NCBI GenBank assembly: GCA_902775595.1
Contig: CACYNF010000016.1
Location: forward strand, 1-35,923
Reading direction: 5' to 3'
Source: an uncultured bacterium
GTDB taxonomy: Bacteria > Verrucomicrobiota > Kiritimatiellia > RFP12 > UBA1067
DNA length: 35,923 nucleotides
The translations under genes and the position numbers were made by a program. This document shows positions 31,625 to 35,923 of the stretch, piece by piece. Position 1 is the first letter of the stretch. Every line of letters starts with the position of its first letter. Under the pieces are notes generated by a model. It saw only the letters and a program-made list of their open reading frames with translations, was not told where the DNA came from and did no database searches.

Positions 31625-32313
31625 TCGCTTTTCTCCTTTTGTGGTAATTCGCCTGTGACGTCGAGGATCCACGCCGTGTCCGCCCAGCATGGATGGTCCT
31701 TGTCCTTGAAGATCTTCGGCAGGATGAGCTTCTTGACTTCCTCGTCACGATTGAGGACGTCGTTGAACACGAGCTCAAGGTACTCCTTGTCGATTGACTT
31801 GTCGAAGAGAATGCCTGCCAGCAGCAGGACATTGTCGTCGGAAACGAGGTTTAGCGCACGGTGGAGGCATTCGTCCTTGCGTGCATCCGGAACCGCCTTG
31901 AAAGCGGCCACGAAGGCGTCCATGTCCTTCATCGTGACCTCGCCGCCCTCCTTCTCCATCCATTTGTCGGTGAGCGAGTCGAACGCCTCGACCTTCTTTT
32001 CGTCCTCCTCTTCCCGGCGTTCCTCCTCTGTATTCCCCTCTTCGGCGTCAACGCCTACCTCGCCCGCCAGGTCTTCTGGCGCGCCTTCGCCTTCGGCGCC
32101 CGGCTCATCGTCACCAACGGACGCCTCGCCAAGCTCCGTGCTCGGCGCATCCTCCGCGGGATAGGGGTACCCCGCGCGGTGGGCCGCCGCCTTCTTCTCG
32201 CTTGCCGATTCGACAAACCAGAAAACAAGCGCAAACGCAACGGCCGCCGCGGCGGCGAGGAGCGCAAGCGCCCCCGCCGCAATCGACCAACTCTTCTTCG
32301 TTCCCTTGCCCAT
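31621..32313 (-). CDS. Single-pass membrane protein with acidic linker
   Basis: Not recognised. The 230-aa protein from ATG 32313 has a short basic N-terminus (MGKGTKKSW), one transmembrane helix (about residues 11-34), a very acidic low-complexity linker (about 55-100) and a C-terminal helical domain of about 130 residues, predicted periplasmic. Two starts compete. ATG 32313 would be nearly leaderless from the TGGTATACT element at 32329. TTG 32343 overlaps the sigma stop (TTGA), has GGAGAGG upstream and adds 10 residues. ATG gives the better signal anchor. Its place directly after the kinase-sigma pair makes it a candidate partner or target of that system, by context only. Confidence 0.7.
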   Translation of the reverse strand: MGKGTKKSWSIAAGALALLAAAAAVAFALVFWFVESASEKKAAAHRAGYPYPAEDAPSTELGEASVGDDEPGAEGEGAPEDLAGEVGVDAEEGNTEEERREEEDEKKVEAFDSLTDKWMEKEGGEVTMKDMDAFVAAFKAVPDARKDECLHRALNLVSDDNVLLLAGILFDKSIDKEYLELVFNDVLNRDEEVKKLILPKIFKDKDHPCWADTAWILDVTGELPQKEKSE

Positions 32314-32320
32314 GACCGAT

Positions 32321-32329
32321 AGTATACCA
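32321..32329 (-). promoter_or_regulatory. Possible internal extended -10 promoter
   Basis: TGGTATACT reads from 32329 to 32321 on the - strand, one mismatch from the TGGTATAAT elements elsewhere in the window. The predicted start point falls at about 32314, at the ATG 32313, which would give a leaderless mRNA for the downstream genes. It lies inside the alternative TTG-started frame. Confidence 0.4.
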
Positions 32330-32339
32330 AATTTCACGC

Positions 32340-32993
32340 TCAAGAGGCCTCTCCGTCGCCTGCGACAAGGGCCTGCCCGACGGCCACGATGCGCCTGTCA
32401 ATGCGGATCTTTATCTGGCTGACGTAGTTGCGCGATATCCTGTATTTCTCGGCGACTTCGCCTATGTCGCGGCCTTCGAGGGCGTATTCGCGGTAGACGT
32501 TCCTGTCGCGCTCCGAAAGCGCCGTCTTTGTCAGAACGTGCTCCACGGCCGACTTGAGAACGGCCTGGCGCCAGTCCTCGTCGAGCTGCTCCGGCGACTC
32601 GGACGGGGCTGCAAGGGTATCCGCGAGGGTGTCGGTGTCGTCTCCGTCGGCCGTCTTGGCCGAAGAGTCTATCGACACCTTCCTGTCTCCTGCGCGCGCC
32701 ATGTCCTTGCGATGTGCCATGTGGACCTCGTTCACGATCATCGTCGCGAGATAGGAATGGAACTTGCCCTTCTCGGGCGTGTACTTCCCCTCGCGCAGGA
32801 CGTTGACGAGCTTGCCGAGGACCTGCATCACTATGTCGTCCGCGTTCTCCTCGCCGCCCTTCATCGCGGCGAACTGGCGGATCGCCGCGGAATACGAGTT
32901 CCAGAAGCGCACCCACGCCGCCGAATCCTCGCCGGGGGCGAGGTTCTTGATCTTCGCGATCAGCGTGACGGAGGTGACCGGAAACGTACTCAT
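32340..32993 (-). CDS. ECF-like RNA polymerase sigma factor
   Basis: A 217-aa sigma-70-family protein. Region 2 lies at about residues 25-95 (WNSYSAAIRQFAAMKGGEEN, DIVMQVLGKLVNVLREGKY, FHSYLATMIVNEV). A variable acidic linker holds several Ser/Thr residues (about 100-130). Region 4 lies at about 155-205 (LSERDRNVYREYALEGRDIG, then EVAEKYRISRNYVSQIKIRI), a typical helix-turn-helix for -35 recognition. ATG 32993 overlaps the kinase stop (ATGA). No anti-sigma gene follows; the adjacent kinase is the likely regulator, as known for ECF factors controlled by Ser/Thr kinases (for example PknT/EcfP in Vibrio). The Ser/Thr-rich linker could be the phosphorylated part, by inference. Confidence 0.85.
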   Translation of the reverse strand: MSTFPVTSVTLIAKIKNLAPGEDSAAWVRFWNSYSAAIRQFAAMKGGEENADDIVMQVLGKLVNVLREGKYTPEKGKFHSYLATMIVNEVHMAHRKDMARAGDRKVSIDSSAKTADGDDTDTLADTLAAPSESPEQLDEDWRQAVLKSAVEHVLTKTALSERDRNVYREYALEGRDIGEVAEKYRISRNYVSQIKIRIDRRIVAVGQALVAGDGEAS

Positions 32994-34345
32994 CTCGCGG
33001 AGGCTTCCTGGAGTTTTTCTATCGCGTCGTCCAGCAGCATCTGGAGCGGGGCGTTGTCGCCCGCCTGCATATAGTCGGCATCGCCGAACCTGAGGGCGTC
33101 GAATGGGCTGCTGTCGGAGTCGTCCGACAGGCGATCGCGCATCGACTCGAAGTCTGCGATCGCCTTTTCGAACGTGATGTTGCCCGATGCGAGCGCAGAG
33201 AGGGTCTCGTGCGTCAGGACGAGGGCGTCCAGCTTCGCGGCCTCGAAGGCGCCGCGTGACGGCATCACCAGATTTCCGTCGTCGTCCGTCACGTCCTCCG
33301 CCTTTGCCGCCGTGGGGACCCGGAACAGATCGTCGAAAGAGGGGACGTCTGGCCTCGCCCCGGCGTTCTGGAGCTTTAGCCGCCAGACTTCGCGCTGGAC
33401 ATGGAACTCGCGCGCGCCCCAGACGAGCGCGACCGCAAGCAGAAGCGCGATGGCCCCCACATAGCGCGCGACATGCCGCGCGACATGGCCGCGGGACTTC
33501 TGCTTTAGCCAGCGCTCCTCGGCCTCGAACTCCGCCTTCTCGCGGTCGGCACGCTTCTCCTCGGCATAGGAAAGGCACTCGCGCCCCTGGGGGTTCGCGT
33601 GGAGGAGCTTCGGAACGATGCGCCGCCATACCGGGTCGTAGGTCTCAAGCGAGGAGAGGATGTCCGTCCGCGCGTCGCACCAGAGCCCCGTAAGAAGCCT
33701 GTATACTATGACTCCAAGTGCGTACCAGTCGCTCTGGGGGCTCGCCGCGACGCCCATTTCGAGCTCCGGCGCCATATAGCCTATCGAGCCCATCACGAGC
33801 GAACGGCCCTCGCGCATCTTGACTATCGTGTTGACGGCGTCGACGATCGTATTGCCGTCGCCCGACGAGTCGAACACCTTTGAGACGCCGAAGTCGGTGA
33901 GCACCGCGTGGCCGTCAGGCCCGATCAGCACGTTTTGGAGCTTCAGGTCGCGGTGCACCACGCCCTTTGAATGGATGTAGGCGAGCCCTTCGCGCAGATC
34001 GTCGTACCAGCGGCCTATCGTCTCCTCGTCGACGGAGCCGGGCTCGACGTCGGCAAGAGACTTCGGCTGGCCCGACTCGTCGAGCACCAGATCCATCACA
34101 AAATAGGGCTTCCCCGTCGCCTCGTCCGTTCCGAAGTCAGTGACCTTGACGATCCGGGGATGACTCAGCTTCGCAAGAAGCCTGCCCTCCGTCTCGAAGC
34201 GCCGCTTCACCTCCTGGTCGTCCTTCTCGTAGGTGAAGAGCTTGACGGCGTGGCGGGTACCGAGACGCGGGTTCTCCGCCTCGTAGACCTCGCTCATGCC
34301 GCCTTTCCCGAGAAGGCGGACAACGTCATAGCAGCCAATCGTCAT
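32990..34345 (-). CDS. Membrane Ser/Thr protein kinase
   Basis: A 451-aa Hanks-type kinase. The glycine loop LLGKGGMSEVYEA is at residues 11-23, the ATP-binding Lys in HAVKLF at about 35, the catalytic loop HRDLKLQNVL near 138, DFG in LTDFGVSK near 158 and APE in YMAPELEMG near 195; all key residues are present, so it should be active. One transmembrane helix (about 298-318, GAIALLLAVALVWGA) separates it from a C-terminal domain of about 130 residues, predicted outside, with no PASTA or other known repeat. ATG 34345 has AAAGGA 8 bases upstream; a GTG at 34366 would lie at the transcription start, so it is rejected. It is translationally coupled to the ECF-like sigma gene. The extracellular domain is the likely sensor. 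Confidence 0.92.
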   Translation of the reverse strand: MTIGCYDVVRLLGKGGMSEVYEAENPRLGTRHAVKLFTYEKDDQEVKRRFETEGRLLAKLSHPRIVKVTDFGTDEATGKPYFVMDLVLDESGQPKSLADVEPGSVDEETIGRWYDDLREGLAYIHSKGVVHRDLKLQNVLIGPDGHAVLTDFGVSKVFDSSGDGNTIVDAVNTIVKMREGRSLVMGSIGYMAPELEMGVAASPQSDWYALGVIVYRLLTGLWCDARTDILSSLETYDPVWRRIVPKLLHANPQGRECLSYAEEKRADREKAEFEAEERWLKQKSRGHVARHVARYVGAIALLLAVALVWGAREFHVQREVWRLKLQNAGARPDVPSFDDLFRVPTAAKAEDVTDDDGNLVMPSRGAFEAAKLDALVLTHETLSALASGNITFEKAIADFESMRDRLSDDSDSSPFDALRFGDADYMQAGDNAPLQMLLDDAIEKLQEASAR

Positions 34346-34371
34346 CGAATCGTCCTTTCCGTTCACGGCAC

Positions 34372-34380
34372 ATTATAGCA
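34372..34380 (-). promoter_or_regulatory. Extended -10 promoter of the kinase-sigma operon
   Basis: TGCTATAAT reads from 34380 to 34372 on the - strand. The TAA stop codon of the upstream peptidase gene (34375-34373) lies inside the hexamer. The predicted start point is near 34365, 20 bases before ATG 34345. The first transcribed bases (GTGCCGTGAAC) resemble those after the fic and UPF0158 promoters. Confidence 0.7.
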
Positions 34381-35923
34381 AATTAAACCTTGGCGGCGGA
34401 GGTTTTCTGCGCGCGGAGACTTCCTCGGCGAGCGCTCCAACCGCCGCCTCGAGCTGCGGGTCGCGCCCCGCGGCGATGTCGGCCGGAGTCCTTTCGACTT
34501 CGATGTCCGGCTTTGCGCCGTGGCATTCGAGGTCGGTTCCGTCGGGGAGGAAGAAGCCGATGCGCGGACGGCGCATCACCCCATAGTCGAGAAGATTCAG
34601 GTCGAACGTGCCTATGACGTCGCCCGCCGTCTCTGTGCCGACGACCTTCGCGCGGCCGAGCGACTTCATCGCGTGCGTGAACTCCTCGGCGTTCGACTGG
34701 CTGCGCTCGTTCGCGAGCACCACTACGGGGAGCGACGTTATGACGGGGCGCCCGAAGCGGGAGATGATGTATCCCTCCTCGTCGACGCCGCGGTAGAGGG
34801 TGCGGACGTGGCGGCTGCCGCAGAGGATGTCGATGAGCCTGTCGGCCGTGTATCCGCCGGTGTTGTAGCGCACGTCTATCACCACGCCGTCCTTCCCGAA
34901 GCACTCGGCGAAAACGGCGTCGGTGAACGCATCCGCGGTATCGCTGAGCATGGCGTCTATCGCGAGATACCCGAAGTTGCCCTTCTCGCGGACCCGCCGG
35001 CGCGCCTCCTTGACCTCCGCGGCGCGGAGGAGCCGGCGGATCTTCTGGAAGTCGACGGCCTCGACCTCGCGCACGATGGCGTTTGTCTCGCCCGCGCGCT
35101 GGACCAAGAGCGCGAACCTGTGCGGAAGCGGCGTGTTCATCGCCTCCGCGTAGTCCATTCCCGGGGCGACGGCCTTCCCGTCTATCGACAGGACGACGTC
35201 TCCGGCCAGGAGTCCTTCGCTGCCGCGGTCGGCGGGCGAATCGGGCACCACGTCCCTGACGCGCCACCCCTCGCCCTTCCAGTCGGGATCGAAGCGCGCC
35301 CCGAGGTGCGCGGTGATCGGCTTCCAGCTGTCGACGCCCGTTCTGGGGAACCAGCGCGCCCGCGTCGTGTCGCTCGCCCAGAACCCGAAGTGGGAGCCGT
35401 CGATCTCGCCGTATACCATCTCCATCATGCGGGCGAACACGCTCCACGCAGGCGCGTTGCGCGCGGCCAGGCGGTATTTCTCTCTGACCGCCGGCCAGTC
35501 CGTGCCGTGGAACGCAGGGTCGCAGAACCCGTCCCTCACATCGGCCCAGGCCATCAGGAACGACAGCTCCTGCCAGTCCGCGACATTGATCGTCTTGAAC
35601 ACAGTGAAGCCGAAAGTCTTGTCGCCCTTCGCCGGCAGGGAGTCGGCAACTCCGAGCACCAGCTCCTCGCCCTTCCCGTCGCCGCCAGGCGCGGTCCAGG
35701 ACTTTACGAGAACGACCTTGCCGAACATCTCCTTGTCCTTCTCGTCGGTGATTCGTGCCTTCCACGTCTTGCCGCCCCAGTTCCACCCGAGGGTGCGTCC
35801 ATCGGGCGCGAAGAACGGGTCCTCGCCTCTCATGCCGAGGTTCCGCACCCGCTCGGGAAGACCGTCGAAGACAACCCTGAAAGCCCCTTCGCGGACGCCT
35901 AGCTCCGCCTTCTCGTGCGCCTC
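34373..35923 (-). CDS. Tricorn-type S41 serine peptidase, 3' part
   Basis: An open frame of 516 codons plus stop continues to the right window edge without a start, so the gene's 5' part is outside; a GTG at 35848 is not the true start. The visible part matches the C-terminal half of tricorn protease: the end of a beta-propeller region (FFAPDGRTLGWNWGGKTW), the C1 helical domain with the DGSHFGF segment (likely holding the catalytic Ser-His), a PDZ domain (VRDVVPDSP, GDVVLSIDGKAV) and the C2/S41 core. The core has GVVIDVRYNTGG and the nucleophile region NERSQSNAEEF, then GTETAGDV. Tricorn-like peptidases degrade peptides in the cytoplasm or periplasm. Its stop codon lies in the next promoter. 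Confidence 0.92.
   Translation of the reverse strand, partial: EAHEKAELGVREGAFRVVFDGLPERVRNLGMRGEDPFFAPDGRTLGWNWGGKTWKARITDEKDKEMFGKVVLVKSWTAPGGDGKGEELVLGVADSLPAKGDKTFGFTVFKTINVADWQELSFLMAWADVRDGFCDPAFHGTDWPAVREKYRLAARNAPAWSVFARMMEMVYGEIDGSHFGFWASDTTRARWFPRTGVDSWKPITAHLGARFDPDWKGEGWRVRDVVPDSPADRGSEGLLAGDVVLSIDGKAVAPGMDYAEAMNTPLPHRFALLVQRAGETNAIVREVEAVDFQKIRRLLRAAEVKEARRRVREKGNFGYLAIDAMLSDTADAFTDAVFAECFGKDGVVIDVRYNTGGYTADRLIDILCGSRHVRTLYRGVDEEGYIISRFGRPVITSLPVVVLANERSQSNAEEFTHAMKSLGRAKVVGTETAGDVIGTFDLNLLDYGVMRRPRIGFFLPDGTDLECHGAKPDIEVERTPADIAAGRDPQLEAAVGALAEEVSARRKPPPPRFNLL

Noticed and set aside
1-35923. tRNA genes
   Set aside because: A visual search for GTTCGAATCC-like T-arms gave no site with a matching acceptor stem. 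A tRNAscan run would be decisive.

Overview
This is a bacterial, mostly GC-rich window, almost entirely coding, with 23 convincing protein genes plus several small or broken ones. Only mfd at the left edge is on the + strand; all other supported genes are on the - strand. No rRNA, tRNA or CRISPR array was recognised. The gene mix (DUF4091 glycosidase-like protein, YfbK-type von Willebrand protein next to a sigma-like gene, Ser/Thr kinase next to an ECF-like sigma factor, tricorn/S41 peptidase, secreted beta-helix protein) and the REP-like and decamer repeats suggest the PVC superphylum, perhaps a Kiritimatiellota/Verrucomicrobiota gut or rumen lineage. That assignment is inference, because no phylogenetic marker was searched.

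Layout. (1) 1-3296: short leader, then mfd (transcription-coupled repair). (2) 12840 down to 3300: one promoter and a tightly packed eight-gene block: DUF4091 glycosidase-like protein, MscS channel, RsmI, two tandem SPFH proteins, a seven-helix membrane protein, a chorismate mutase-Nudix fusion and a DjlA-like co-chaperone. Most junctions are 4-base ATGA overlaps, so the block is probably one transcript with an envelope/stress theme. It meets mfd tail to tail with 3 bases between stop codons. (3) 16378 down to 12885: a sigma-like gene translationally coupled to a membrane-anchored YfbK-type vWA protein, preceded by a truncated DUF4186 remnant, and followed by a strong hairpin that abuts the next promoter.

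(4) 24615 down to about 16400 is an accessory region built of units that each start with the extended -10 element TGGTATAAT: Fic protein; AlbA_2 ATPase-like regulator + RapZ-C-like gene + 40-aa ORF + a 991-aa protein made of about two dozen 28-residue repeats + a small membrane protein; UPF0158 protein; four-helix-bundle (S23/IVP-like) protein enclosed by complementary decamer arrays. The core of this region is visibly AT-rich compared with its flanks. (5) 34380 down to 24620: a membrane Ser/Thr kinase, an ECF-like sigma factor, a membrane protein, a secreted beta-helix protein, UDP-galactopyranose mutase, a sugar-porter MFS protein, a PhnP-like metallo-hydrolase, a secreted protein of unknown function and tsaD. 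All are close together and may form one kinase/sigma-headed operon. (6) 35923 down to 34373: the 3' part of a tricorn-type S41 peptidase gene that runs off the window.

The least explained structures are the 28-residue-repeat protein and its operon, promoters that overlap the stop codon of the preceding gene and share flanking sequence, the S23-like gene bracketed by inverted repeats, palindromic elements inserted in frame into mfd and the RapZ-C-like gene, and the two SPFH paralogues with N-terminal beta-type repeats.
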